Assembly (NCBI RefSeq): GCF_000003815.2
Contig: NC_049986.1
Location: 16,669,172-16,733,171, forward strand
Length of the DNA: 64,000 bases
Direction: 5' to 3'
Source: Branchiostoma floridae
Lineage: Eukaryota; Chordata; Leptocardii; Amphioxiformes; Branchiostomatidae
Notes under the pieces: model-generated
What the model was told of the DNA's origin: nothing
Database searches by the model: none
The model's input: only the letters and a program-made list of their open reading frames with translations
Part shown: piece after piece, positions 36,397 to 48,572 of the stretch
Numbering within the stretch: the stretch's first letter is position 1
Layout of the letters: each line of letters opens with the position of its first letter
Position numbers and translations under genes: made by a program

Positions 36397-38208
36397 TTAC
36401 ACTATTGTCTCTACAGTAGGATTTACAGTGATGTTTTCAAGCTCATGATCGTACAATCCCTTGCCAGTTATGGTATGGATGTCCGGGATTTCTACAATGT
36501 CCTCGGGTTTACTGTTATTGTCTAGGCATGAACTTCTTCTCATGCAGCCTTTTATGTCTTGTTGAGCTTTCTTTCTACACCTCCTCCTTCTTTTCATCCT
36601 CGAACATTTTGTCGCGAGGCAGAAGACTATCCAAAGAACCACGACCAGCCCTGCGACAGCGCCCACGAGCCCAACAACGTATGTCTTGCGATTCATCCCC
36701 TCTCTACCCGTTCCCTCACTGTACGTCGGTGTGTTCGTGATGTCTAGGGAGTCCGTGGTAGGTGGCCATTTAGCAATGTCGCTTCCAATGTCTCTTTGCA
36801 GCTGTGATCCATTATTCTTCACTCTATCTTGAGGAAGTACACATAAGCCAGAATCAAAATCATCCTCTATTGGCTCCTCTAACATCGGAATTTCGGTTGC
36901 CTTGTTGATAGGTAGGATACTCCCGGTTACGTTAAGTATCGTGTCAAACGTCGCGCTTCCTTCTGAATTCCTGGCCACACAACGATATATCCCCGCATCT
37001 GACATGGTAACTCTGCTGATGTTTAATCTCGTTCCCGCCTTGGTAAGCTTCACCCTAAATCGAAATGTCCCAGGTCTAACCGAGCTGCCATCAGGTTTCG
37101 TCCAACTGATAGTGCTATCTTTTTCGTTCTTTGGATTGACATTGCACTGCAAGGCTGCACTTTCTCCAACGCTTACATTCAAAGTAGCATTTGGTAACGC
37201 GGCTTCAAGACGTGGTGGAGAACACGGCATCTTCTCCAGGGCAGTGTCGCAAAGTAGAACTCCTTCATACCGTCTTGGGAATTTGCAATTTCCACAGATG
37301 TTGGTCCCACCGTTCCCGACGTGAGTGCGGAGAAATTGGTTCAGCCATTTGATCTGACAGCTGCAGTTCCATGGGTTGTATTGCAGTCTGAGGCTTTGTA
37401 GTGCCGCCATATTGGAAAACAGTCCGTAAGCTATCCCACTGAGATTGTTATATGATAAATCCAATTCTTGCAGTGTCGTAAGGTCATCAAATGTACCTTG
37501 TTCAATCTCCAACAGTCTGTTTTTAGACATATTTAATCTCTTGAGTTTTGTGAGTCCTGCAAAATTTTTAGCGCTCAATATTGTGATGGAATTGCCGATC
37601 AAAACCAGCTCCTCCAAGCTGGTTAGATGCTGCAAGTAAGGCACGGTTTGGAGGTTTGATCGAGCGAAGTTCAGGTACGTCAAACTTGTCAATCCTGTGA
37701 ACACGTTCCTTGAGATGGACCTAGGTGTACCCAGCTGCTGCAAGTCTAGAAACCGCAGTAGCGGCAAGGTGGAAAATGTATACGCGTCGAGGCAAATAAT
37801 TGGGTTTCCATAGAGGTGTAATGATTGCAAGTTTGTGAGGGGAGAAAACATCTCAGACGTTACAAGTAAAAGTTGGTTCTGGTGCAGAAGTAAGTCTAAT
37901 AATCTAGTCAATCCTTGGAATGCTCCGACCTCGATTTCAGTAATCGAGTTCTGGCCTAAGTCCAATTTTGTCAAGTAGGGCAAATACGAAAATTGGTCTT
38001 TCACCAACTTTGTGAAGTTGTTACGATGTAGGACCAGTATCTTCACGTCCCTTGGAATGCCGATTGGAATGGTGGACAGGAACTTTTCTCCACAGTAAAC
38101 ACTCTGCGCAAACTCACTACACTCGCAGATTTTGGGGCAGTCCCACTGCCCAGCTGTCGGGTACAGCAGCAACATCATCGGGAACCACGCTTCCAGCGGC
38201 TTCAGCAT
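36397..38208 (-). CDS. LRRC4: NGL/LRRC4-family LRR-Ig transmembrane synaptic adhesion receptor
   Basis: A single-exon reading frame of 603 aa. In order: signal peptide (1-20); LRRNT (24-52; Cys 24, 28, 30, 39); nine LRRs (54-269); LRRCT (278-329, opening PWNCSC); one Ig domain (331-428; Cys355, Trp369, DAGIYRC at 404-410); a low-complexity juxtamembrane stretch; one transmembrane helix (about 510-531); a basic stop-transfer (KRRRRCRKK); and a cytoplasmic tail ending ETIV, a class I PDZ-binding motif. LRR lengths are mostly 24, but LRR5 is 25 and LRR6 is 22. The same irregularity, with GLTSLTYLNF followed by a shortened repeat and then LTSLEEL, characterises vertebrate NGLs (LRRC4/4C/4B). Those proteins are postsynaptic netrin-G receptors that bind PSD-95-type scaffolds. 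The frame opens 26 codons earlier (38286), but an acceptor at 38242-38243 and the ACCATG at 38208 just before the signal peptide make 38208 the start. Alternatives (LINGO, AMIGO, LRRN) fit repeat number and tail less well. Confidence 0.87.
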   Translation of the reverse strand: MLKPLEAWFPMMLLLYPTAGQWDCPKICECSEFAQSVYCGEKFLSTIPIGIPRDVKILVLHRNNFTKLVKDQFSYLPYLTKLDLGQNSITEIEVGAFQGLTRLLDLLLHQNQLLLVTSEMFSPLTNLQSLHLYGNPIICLDAYTFSTLPLLRFLDLQQLGTPRSISRNVFTGLTSLTYLNFARSNLQTVPYLQHLTSLEELVLIGNSITILSAKNFAGLTKLKRLNMSKNRLLEIEQGTFDDLTTLQELDLSYNNLSGIAYGLFSNMAALQSLRLQYNPWNCSCQIKWLNQFLRTHVGNGGTNICGNCKFPRRYEGVLLCDTALEKMPCSPPRLEAALPNATLNVSVGESAALQCNVNPKNEKDSTISWTKPDGSSVRPGTFRFRVKLTKAGTRLNISRVTMSDAGIYRCVARNSEGSATFDTILNVTGSILPINKATEIPMLEEPIEDDFDSGLCVLPQDRVKNNGSQLQRDIGSDIAKWPPTTDSLDITNTPTYSEGTGREGMNRKTYVVGLVGAVAGLVVVLWIVFCLATKCSRMKRRRRCRKKAQQDIKGCMRRSSCLDNNSKPEDIVEIPDIHTITGKGLYDHELENITVNPTVETIV

Positions 38209-38241
38209 GGTGCTAGCCTCTCGTCTCTGCCTGAGGAGAAT
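38209..38241 (-). other. 5' UTR segment of the LRR-Ig coding exon
   Basis: On the minus strand, ttattttcaattttcag ends at 38242, giving a strong acceptor 33 nt upstream of the start codon. The exon thus begins in non-coding sequence and enters the CDS at 38208. The whole protein lies in one exon behind spliced non-coding exons, as in vertebrate LRRC4-family genes. Confidence 0.6.
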
Positions 38242-38551
38242 CTGAAAATTGAAAATAATACAGTAGTGGCATCGATCAGGCGGCACTGCCCCAATATATG
38301 GGTAATCCTCTAAATCATTCGTAATACTACCGTCGACTCTGCAATGAAAAATGATTACTGTGTTACTTTACGGGATGGCGCCGAGGTAATGAATCACTAG
38401 ACAAATAGGTCACTTCAGGATATATTTAGTACAGAACAGAAATCACGTTTTGTTTTAAGGCGTGTCAAATAGTTTCATGTCATCATCGAAGTTAGTAGTA
38501 AAAATATGAACTTTTTCGATAGCCTTTGAAAGTGTTAACTAACGTTCATAC

Positions 38552-38797
38552 CTCTACAGAGTGTATTCCAACGAATGAAGCGTTTCCAGTCTTTGGGACT
38601 CCCCAGGCATTCAGATCTGGTGGCTTCGCACTGCTGCTCCGTCAGTGCAGTAACGGCTCTACACGGCAGGTCAATTATTCCAGGAGATACACCGGGCCCG
38701 TGGACGAAGTTACTGACACGTGAAGTCAATCACATCCACCATTTGCCATCATTAAGATCCCCTCTACACTTGAGCCACCCGCGGGTTTGCAAGGTCC
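38552..38797 (-). other. Candidate non-coding 5' exon of the LRR-Ig gene
   Basis: On the minus strand a good acceptor (cttttctgtttcctacag, AG at 38798-38799) opens a 246-nt, comparatively GC-rich segment. It closes with a donor-like gag|gtatga (GT at 38550-38551). Splicing to 38241 would remove a 310-nt intron. The segment contains short upstream reading frames but nothing recognisable as protein, so it fits a 5' UTR exon. Further upstream, a TATAAA on the minus strand (38837-38842) is an alternative hint of a core promoter. Confidence 0.4.
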
Positions 38798-38849
38798 CTG
38801 TAGGAAACAGAAAAGTATCGACATGAACGAACAGCATTTATACTTGGAT

Positions 38850-41800
38850 GGTTGAATGATTTAGATGAAGGCACCGTGATATCAAAGTCATCTAGAACTG
38901 GCCGATGCTAGATATTCTGCCATCATTCTTTTGGACATGTTGAGGAGTTTCCTTTCTAAAGCCATAGGCATAAGTCATTAACTGTACAAGAGTCCTGTAG
39001 GAAACAAATATTGATTAATGCAAATGTTCTGCTGGTATTCAAGCTATAAAGAATGACCCATTTATCGTTGATCCATATCTTAACTCTTATCATCTCGACT
39101 TTCAACTGTTCCAAGGACCAATTTACCCACAAATATAGACAAAATGGGGAACCGTTTAAGCACAGGAAGGCAGCATTAAATGTTTTATTCACCAGGCAAC
39201 AATGTAGTCCGATTGACCTCGATTTTTACTGAAGTCATCAGCCACATGGTTGTAGAAAGTTTCGTTAGGCATGGCTCTCCAACTATTTAACAAAGCCTAT
39301 GTGTCATATAAGGTGGAAGCGCAGACACAGTGAGGATAGTACAACTTCATGCTGTTCATTAATCTTTTTGATACTGATCAAGATTTAAATAGGGTTCTAG
39401 ATATATAAGTGGATTATAGTGAGTATAAAAGTAATATTTGAATAAGAAGTAGATTGAAACAAATCAACATGCTATCATCATTGACAGTGTCAGATGGTGT
39501 ATTGTATGAACCGATTTTTGTCAATACTGACACCTATATTTATGCGTCCTGTCTCCCCGCGATCCATATCTCATAATGAAAGTAGGCCATAGATACAGTA
39601 TGTTATTTTCTGGGTGGCCCAGAGGTACGATTTAGTGAAATGACTCAACCGATCAACCATTTCATGTTTAGTCCTGGCCAAACACCCTCCACGATTGAAC
39701 CCATGAGCATAAGTATTCATACTTCCGAAGGATGTTTCTAGTGCCTACCATTGTGTTATTCTTAAATAATATATGGCAACAAATAACAACGTTGTGATTT
39801 TACCATTATGGGAAACTAAGTTCATGGAGATCCAGTATCTTGCTACTAAAATGATATAATAGAATGTTTCTTAGAATTTAATTATCAACTGTGTATATAA
39901 AAGTAAGTGGCTGTTAATTTAGACTAACAGCTATGGCAGTGCTTCACAAAGTGGTGTGAATCATATGTTGTAGCGTTGACAATCTTTTATCCCTAGGGAA
40001 CATATGTGCAGCTTTGGAGATTACAGATGTGCGTAAGCTAGATAACCACTTGCTCCAAGCGTTTTGACCCAGGCTAATGTGACCATCGGGACATTGTTTC
40101 TGAGTGAAGACGATTAATTTCCTGGTCCGCCAGCTTCGGATATATACACCATTGGCGACTCTGCATGGTTTAATATTAATAAAGGCCCCCACCTCACCAG
40201 ACGATGATCGCGCTCAGACTATGCTGCGACGTAGACTGGGGTTTTGTAAGCCATGTTTCATGATTGGAATATCATGCAAAATGTAAACTGTACGAAAAGA
40301 CTACAAAGCACAAGGATTTTCGTGTTATCTATGAAATTGGTTACGAACCTATCAATTTTCTAGTTTGGTTACAGCGCCACCAAAACTTGCTGTATATAAA
40401 CGTAGATAAAGTCGAAATGTCCTGAAATTTTGGACCAGTTGAGAGTCTATCGCATGTGCCATGGTGGGTCTATACGTATGATTTGATTAGCTGAGCAGCC
40501 GCTTAAATGTTTCTGCATATCTCTTCATTTGAAAAGTACTGCAGCGGGCCTGGATTACTAGAGGGTTGGAGTCAGTTGCTTCACCTAAAATATTAAATGG
40601 TTTGCCTCTTTGAACGTATGTCTTTCATTCGTTATTGCGCCCAACCGACTTGGATATTTCTTATGGAGGCTTTTAGTCGCCACAGAAGTGAATCCGATCT
40701 CAAGGTGTTAGTAGCATTCGGGTAACACGAAACACATTTAAGCCTGAAAAGTAGAAAGATCGAGTGACATCCAAGACTTCCTGTGCCTTTCATACATTGC
40801 AAGAAAAGTCTATGGTCAGTCTGTGACAACAGAAAATCTAACGCAATAGTCCGTCTCTACCTCTAAAGTATAGAAAAGGCGTACCTTCAAGAGCAGGTTA
40901 TCGATCATCCACCTCACTCATTCAGAATGGCTAAAACCACTTAAAAAGGCGCTGCTCCGGAACTCTATTACGTCAAAGGTACTAGCTGTTGCAATCGTAC
41001 CATCTCAACGGTACGAGTACATTCCGCTGTGATGCAGCTTTGGGAAGCTTCTACGTGTGCACTATCAGTGCTGCCATTTCTCTTTTCAGTCAACCCCAGA
41101 ATTCGTGACAGAAAATGAGCCACCTTCCTTCACGAGATTCAGTAGCTCTCTGTCGTCTGTGGCATCCTTTAGTACTAAACCTGGTGCCTTTGAACTTTAG
41201 GGTTGTTCCTCTGGGACCAGAAGCGTTTTATGAACAGGAAAATGGGGGGCGTGGAGTTCGCCATTCAATCGACTTAAAGTGATGAAGCTGTCCCTATCTT
41301 AAGTGATGAAACAATTTATCGTGCTGATCCGCCTGGGAATAACTTCCCATAATCGGACGACTTCATAAAATTGCAGAAAACAATTCTAGGCCGTACTTCT
41401 AATTGAATGCTTCATCATTTGGTTCTTTCAAATTGAATTATGTATTATCATTCCAAGTGTGTCGACTTATATATGTGATTGCCTCGCCAGGGACGCAATG
41501 TGGTTTACTGATTGATAATCTCTACTTGGGTAAATAATAAGCAGTTTAAATAAACCGGGGCAATGGTTAGGTAATGCAGGTTGAATTACAGACATGAAGC
41601 AAGTCTGTACTTACAAATGCCGTTATTTCTCCTAGAACAAACCAGGCCACTTCCCTCGGGTTACACTGAAAGACGATGATTATGAAAAAAATGTTGGGTC
41701 ACATAAAACCTCGTGAGATAAACGAAGAAGACGTTAGAGATTTCCTTTGACATTATACTTAAACTGTGACGACAACCAAGAATAAAACCACTACGCACTT

Positions 41801-44800
41801 CAGCTCTCCGAAGTCCACAGGAGGGATGCATCTGGGGCAAAACAATTAAGTATTGGGAACAGGAAGAAACGACCAGTCGATAGGCCTGGGTAAGCAAAAA
41901 ATAACAAGGGGATAGATAATTCTGGCAGAAAATGGGCTTTAAATGGGCCATGCCAAACGGGGCCCGATGTTCCGTCAATCATTTTAGCAACCTGGCTTCT
42001 CTAGGGATGTCTGTAGCTAGTTGTTGGCATTAACACCCGCATGAAAGTTAAAAAAGGCTTTTTAACCGAAAGTGTAGACCTGATCCCTGCAATTTGGGTT
42101 CGTTTTGATTTATCACAATCGGAAGTTGCAAAAGAAATTCGTCCTGATGTCATTGACTCATGTAATTGTACAAAACAACACGACACACACAGACTATACC
42201 TTTCAAAGTTCATTCAAATATTCAAAGAATAAAGATAATTGTACATGAGGTCCCTACACCATCTAGAAATAATAATCTCACCCCTACAGTTTCAACGTAT
42301 TCTGGCCATTGGATATTCTGAAGCTTATTTACCAAGTTTTAAAGTTACTGTATGCCCTTTGCTTATTACGTGATTTTTTTTTACTGTACTGTACTGATGA
42401 TTGTGCATCAATTTTTGTAAAATCCAATATGCACGAAGTTTTGATTTTAGGACGCGTATTCAATCACATGAGTTAAAAACCCAACAGTCTTAGATTTTTT
42501 ACTTATCTGTAGATAGTCAATTGAGAGTCATAATGATCTAAAATCAATTAAGCCAAGTGATACTTACAGAATGTTTATGAGCGCGCAGATCCTTAGTTTC
42601 CTTTCGTATGTATCTCTGGTAGATTACGGATAAAGTTTTGTTAAGTGATTTAATGACGAAGAAGAATCCTATTTATGCAGTATGTTACCTTGTTTGTTTA
42701 GAATTAACTTTTTAATCCTTTGTTTCATGACTATGATAAATCATATGGATGATGTGAATAAATTTGCGGATATATACAGATCGTGCACAACCCAAACACT
42801 ACGCTGATATATTGAACTTGAGCATGTATACACCCACGGCCAGATACCATTAATATTGCGCTAAAAAAACGTGGGCAGAATTTGCCATGCAGGTATCTTT
42901 CATATGGTTGGAACAAAGATTGATTCCACAGTTGCCACCGGGCCATGTTACCATTGGCTATCACTTCGGACAGGTCCAACTCAATTATTGTTTACGACTT
43001 TGTACATGGTAATATCATAATGAAAACCATTGCGTCGTTAGGAGTGACTCGCTACAGTGTCAGGAGATTGATGATGATTGAAGAACATTGATGAAAGTCT
43101 CGCTTCTCGTCTGAATGAAAGGGTTATGGGCATAGTGCTGTTGCCCTACCTGGCCACAGACTGCGAGATGCAGAAGAGCCTGGAGTGGGTTGGGGTGGGG
43201 TGTTCCTCTGAGAGAGCAACGCCATGCCATGAGAGAGAATTGGTAACGTGACATGTCTCTTCTTGAAATGTTTTAGCCAGTGGCGGAAAGTCACAACACA
43301 ACAACAACAAAAATGGACTGAAACCACCCAATTCACTGCATTCACCAATTCACCTTCCATCTCTGTGTACCTAATTCTGTATGGTAACCGACCAGGCTTT
43401 CAAAACTTTATCATTTCAATTACAGGTGCTAAAAAGGAAAATGAGTTTAACGATTCATCATTTAGGGGACTGTTTTTTCTATATAAATAATGCCAGTCTT
43501 TTGAAATAAATGGGCAATAGATACGCCCCATGTTGCATACAATGGCAATGTTTCGCATGTGAAATAGGCAGACCGTAACAAATGGCGCCTTTAGAAACAG
43601 AACCCGCTAGTTTCGATTTTATGATGTGCGAAAACTCAATCAAATTCTTGCAGTCTTTATGACTGATTATATTTTTGTGATGCTTCGATATGAAAGTTAA
43701 GCATTAATCTTGTGTGTAGAAAGTGTGACTTTTATTGAATATCATTTTCTTACACGCTAGAAATAAGTTCTTCGTATCTATATGGACTGCATAAAAGAAG
43801 ATATACAATTGTTGATGAGCTCTCAGAAGATGTACAGGTTGAATGAGGAGGTATTCTTAACCTGGGCCTCTGAAAGGGGTCACCATATGTGCCTCGCCTT
43901 GCACAAATTGATAATGATTACGGCCATAACCTTTTACAGGAAATAGAATGTATGATAAAATAGAATGAGAGTTTTCCAAAGGCTATGACGGAAATGTCAA
44001 TCCGAACTAATCGTACTTCCCTCGCTAAAGTTTGAATAATGTAACATAATCTAAACCAAGAAAGGGATTTGGCTCCTTTTCATCCAGGCGATGTAAGTGT
44101 CGCATCCGGTCCATTGTCATGCATAATTTTATTACGAATGAAATGTGGTTCACATCTTACTATTCAATCTAATAACCTTATCTCATGATTGGACAGGCTA
44201 CGTTGATGCATTTGCCTTTGTTACCACACCAAGCAATTACCTCCATAACTAGCAAGGATGGTCCCCAGGTCCCTATCGTCCCTTAGGCGGATACCTTTGT
44301 TCTATACCTGAAAAGGAATAGCACATGGTTTGAATGCATCTTGTCGTAGGAAAATGGTTGATATGATTCAATTATTGAGTAGCTACAATGCCTCTTGACA
44401 ATAATTGACGAGGCTACTATAAACATAATCTTAAAGGCCATTATCTACCCTGCAGCCAAGCATGTTATTAGCTATCTTGGAGTCGTCTCTGACATCATGT
44501 CGCGCCGCACATGTTAGCCTTCTAATGAATAAGATCTTTAGACTTTATTGTGACCCTCAATTAACCCGTTGTTGCTTCATGAAACAGACATTAAATTACT
44601 AATCAACCTATCGACCCCAGAGGAATAGAAGCTGGCATCAAGGTTTTTTTCTCTCCGTAATGGACATGTACATGGGAAGACTGAATGACGACGGGACAAA
44701 ATATGGCTTCTAGTAATTTTATACAAACTTGTATGGAGTCAAGTAATAAAACTGTATCGTAACACCTTATAAAAGATGATATGAATTACAAAGATTTATC

Positions 44801-47800
44801 AAGAGGACGAACACCATGCCAAGCGGTGATAAATCACGATGTTTTAATGCAATGTTACCCTCGTTAATGTTTTTTTGCATGCCTTTTTAGATGTTTATAT
44901 CTCCAAACACAAAGAAGAATATATGGTGGATGGTTCATTAGTCAGAGCCTTAACCCTTTATTATACCATAGTATCAACTGTGTCTGACAATGCCATAAAT
45001 TCTCATTAACTTTTATATAAAGAATCGTTGGAAAGGAGGCAATTAATATCATCAAATCTAGCTGCTAATGAATAAGCCATATGGAGTGAGCAAACTTGTA
45101 GCTTAAATCGTATGGAATGACATTAACAGGAAAACCTACTGACTACACTGTGTTCACTAAATAACACAACGAAAGTGCAATTCAGAAGACCAAACACTTA
45201 TTTGTTCCATGGCATTGAAATGCTCTAAATTACAGAAGTTACGTCAAGTCCTTAAAAAAAAAAGTAGGGACATGATTCAAGAGAAAAGACTACATTGAAC
45301 TTCAACACAACCTGGCCATGAAAAGAGCTGGTAGAAACAAGCTGTTGATTCTAAAAGAGTACACCCCTAAATATCACATTCTCACATTCAAACAGTAGCC
45401 ACTATTTTGTATAGAAACTGTATGGAAAAAAAGTAGTCGGTCTTGCACACGTTTTTTTTCTGTCCATTTAAAAACACAATAAATGACTTTAATGCAAGTC
45501 ATCATGAGGCTACCATTGTGGTCTCTTTGTAAATTTCAGCAAAAAGGACTTAGAACACGCAAACAACTGATGGCCATGGTTCCAGACCATTACCACTTAT
45601 ACCAGTACCTTGTATCACTGAAGGATCTCGCCAAGTTGGTCATAACAAGCATGGTGATGATGCTTTCTCACAACCAAACGACTTGGGTTGTTTATACAAA
45701 TGTCGGCATGTATAGTCAACCGACCTACTTGTTTGTGGAGTGACGGTTTCTATTTGTACATAGTTGCATAATCCCGACACGTTAGCATCTAATAAGCCAA
45801 AAAAGTTCACCTACCATAAACATGACAAAAATACAACAGTATCAATTACTATATATAAATATTCTATAATAAGAGATAATGCTGAAAATAACTCAACCTG
45901 AGATACGCCAATGGTATCGTCTGAGCCCAATGGTCGGAATGACGGTATCACGGAAGGGAGCCTGACCGTAATAACGATCATTTCTCCCACCGGAAGTATA
46001 TCATCGCTGACTTCCATAACCTACTGGTCATCTAATGAGCGATTCACTGCTGAAGTCACGCTGCCCTGATTTGACCTGTTTACTGGTAACAACGTTAATA
46101 TATTACACTTTACAGTCTACCCTAATGGGAACGAATGACTCCATTCAACCTAAAGCTTAAGAATAGGCAATTTTCGTAGATGACTGCCACTATGCAACCA
46201 ATGACAAATTGAGCGATTAGTAACCTACAGCCAGACGGACTGTCGTTAAGCCATTCCCATTGGGTAAACCATAGAATCATATCCCTTATGATGATGAACC
46301 ATAAAGAAAACATAGCCTTGGCCGTGGTACATAAAATGATGATTTCTGTCTGTACGTCTTCCAACAAACTGAGGAGAAATATTTTTTTGTTTTTATAGTG
46401 CGCATTGTCATGCTATTCATTTCGTTTCAGCGCTGTTTATTGAGCGATCTTATCAAAGTTAAAAATCATTACAGTATTGATAGAATAGTTCAACCCTATT
46501 TCATTCAGCAAAGATAAAACCACGTTATCATAAAGACATGTAACGCTATATACTTATTAGCTATCCACAAAAAGTGTAGTCTACACTGATAATTCAGAAG
46601 ATACCACAATCAGATCGAAACAGTTGCTGCTCTCCAACATATTTTTTCATGATATTATTTTTTCATGGTATGAACCTAAACAGACTTTCTGATCTCGACC
46701 TCTTTTTCCTGGGTAATGGGTTTATCACAATTTGTATACTCAATGATTTATTGCAGAAAAAGTTTGTAAGCCATAGTTTATGAAGCCTACTTCTTCGTGA
46801 ATAACTTTACAATGAAATATTGACAAAGGGCTGTGATACGTCTATCAAAGTCTACACATTTGTAATATCGTATCTTTTCCCTTTCTCATCTGTACTCTAC
46901 CGTTTGATTAATGTTGTCAGCCGCAGAGGTTTATAATTGTGCGATCGATCTGAGGTTCAGCAACGTCCCAGTTTGTAATCCCAGTAGTTAATTGGGATCT
47001 TTGAGCTATCTTTGATGTATTTCAGTTCAATTCACGTCGTTGAATGGAAAATCCGTATGTTCTCCTTACTAGGCCAGTTGTACTGATGTATTCTGTGGCA
47101 AGCAAAGGATTTCGTTCTACATATATCTATCCTCCTTGGTTACATCCACTGTAGGCAGACATCCGCTATCAATTATCTTCACTTCGAGAGATAGGGAACC
47201 GATTCCCAAATAAAGAGTTAGTTTCTAAAAGTTCAGTTAACACATCTGTTTTAGTTCAACAACACGAATCATCCATATGCATGTTAATCGTGAAAACTCA
47301 TATGATATTGCTCCCGCCAGTGAATTTCAACATTAACGTTCATATATAGCAGACTGCCCGATTCGCAGATATTGTCGTATTGATATACGGATTTTTTTTA
47401 ATCGCGGTAGTGGTCTGGCTGGTTAAATCTAGTTTGCACACCTGCCAAGTTCCCCACTTCATACTACTAGAAGACCCGTCTTACCATGAAGATACTTTTC
47501 ATATCAAGCTGACCTTAAATCATATCCTTTTTTTCAGTGTGGAATGCAGCATTGAAGATGGCGGTCCATAACATCATAGAAAGTATGTGCACAACATGTG
47601 AGGTAACAAAAAGTTACTGCATTCCTGACAAGAACAAATCTTCTACACGAAAATACGCTGATTAAAACTTGATGGATTACAATTCTAATATGATTCTCAA
47701 TGGTTAATGTGTCCGTTCATGTTACCTGTTGTAGGATACAATTGACTATGGAAACTGTGTGGGAAAGACAAATGTTTGCTAATGCGAAAAAACGGAATTT

Positions 47801-48370
47801 AAACACAATCAAGTAATATTCATTACTGGGTACAGCATCATTTGAACATGGTCTTCTTTGATACACAGCTCTTTTTTGTCTAATACCACATCATGTCCGC
47901 CGCGGAATGATTGAAAAAGTGAACAAATATTTCACCTTATTACAACTGCACTTCTGTACTACAAGGATCCCTAAAAATCAATGTTGACGTCATGGCTCAT
48001 TTCGTATTTCTATGTGCATCATTAATGTCAATACCTGGGGCTGTACATTTGCGGGTAACGGACCACGAATGCCAAGAAAAAAACTCGATAAAACAGATTA
48101 ATCAGCGATGAGAGCAACAATGAATATGACTTTTGATTTTGAATGACCCAAAATCTATGGTATTTCTATTGTTATCGCCACGCTGGAAAGTTACAGAAAT
48201 GGCTCGAACTATTACGCGATGATGCTAGTATAAGTTATCGTTTGCCGCATTTCTATTTGAAAAGGTAGAAGCTATGAGATATTGTTTTCATTACAGCTTA
48301 CCCGAGTGAGCCATCAACAACCTCCCAAAAAACTATGACTGAAAAAAACACAACTTAAATGGTATCTTAC
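38850..48370. other. No gene seen
   Basis: AT-leaning sequence upstream of the LRR-Ig gene. No domain-bearing frame or splice-consistent exon chain was found. It may hold distal 5' exons or enhancers of that gene. Confidence 0.5.
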
Positions 48371-48378
48371 CGCATTTG

Positions 48379-48572
48379 GGGCAACGGTGCAGCACTGTGG
48401 GTTTCGTTCATTGCGGCACTGTTGTTATTGTCGCCGAATCTTTTTAATCTACATATTGCGTATTGCGTAGAGGTATGACTTAGACGGCAACAAAATACAC
48501 AAAACGTAAGAAAAGTCGTTTTTTAATCTGAAATTCGTTGTGCAATCTTTCCGCAGTACCGCGCCAGTGCCC
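48379..48572 (+). mobile_element. MITE copy 1 with GC-rich terminal inverted repeats
   Basis: Ends read gggcaacggtgcagcactg and, inverted at the other side, gggcactggcgcggtactg. The interior shares ttcgttcattgcggcactgt, the gtcgccga and atattgcgta segments, and ctgaaattcgtt with the element at 50333-50488 in the same order. About 194 bp and non-coding. The target duplication could not be fixed. Confidence 0.6.

Noticed and set aside
36528-37639. Plus-strand open frames (up to 140 codons) within the LRR-Ig gene
   Set aside because: They are antisense shadows of a strongly supported minus-strand coding sequence.
38209-38286. Earlier in-frame ATG giving a 629-aa LRR-Ig product
   Set aside because: A strong splice acceptor lies between this ATG and the signal peptide, and the added residues are not signal-like. 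The ATG at 38208 has a better context.
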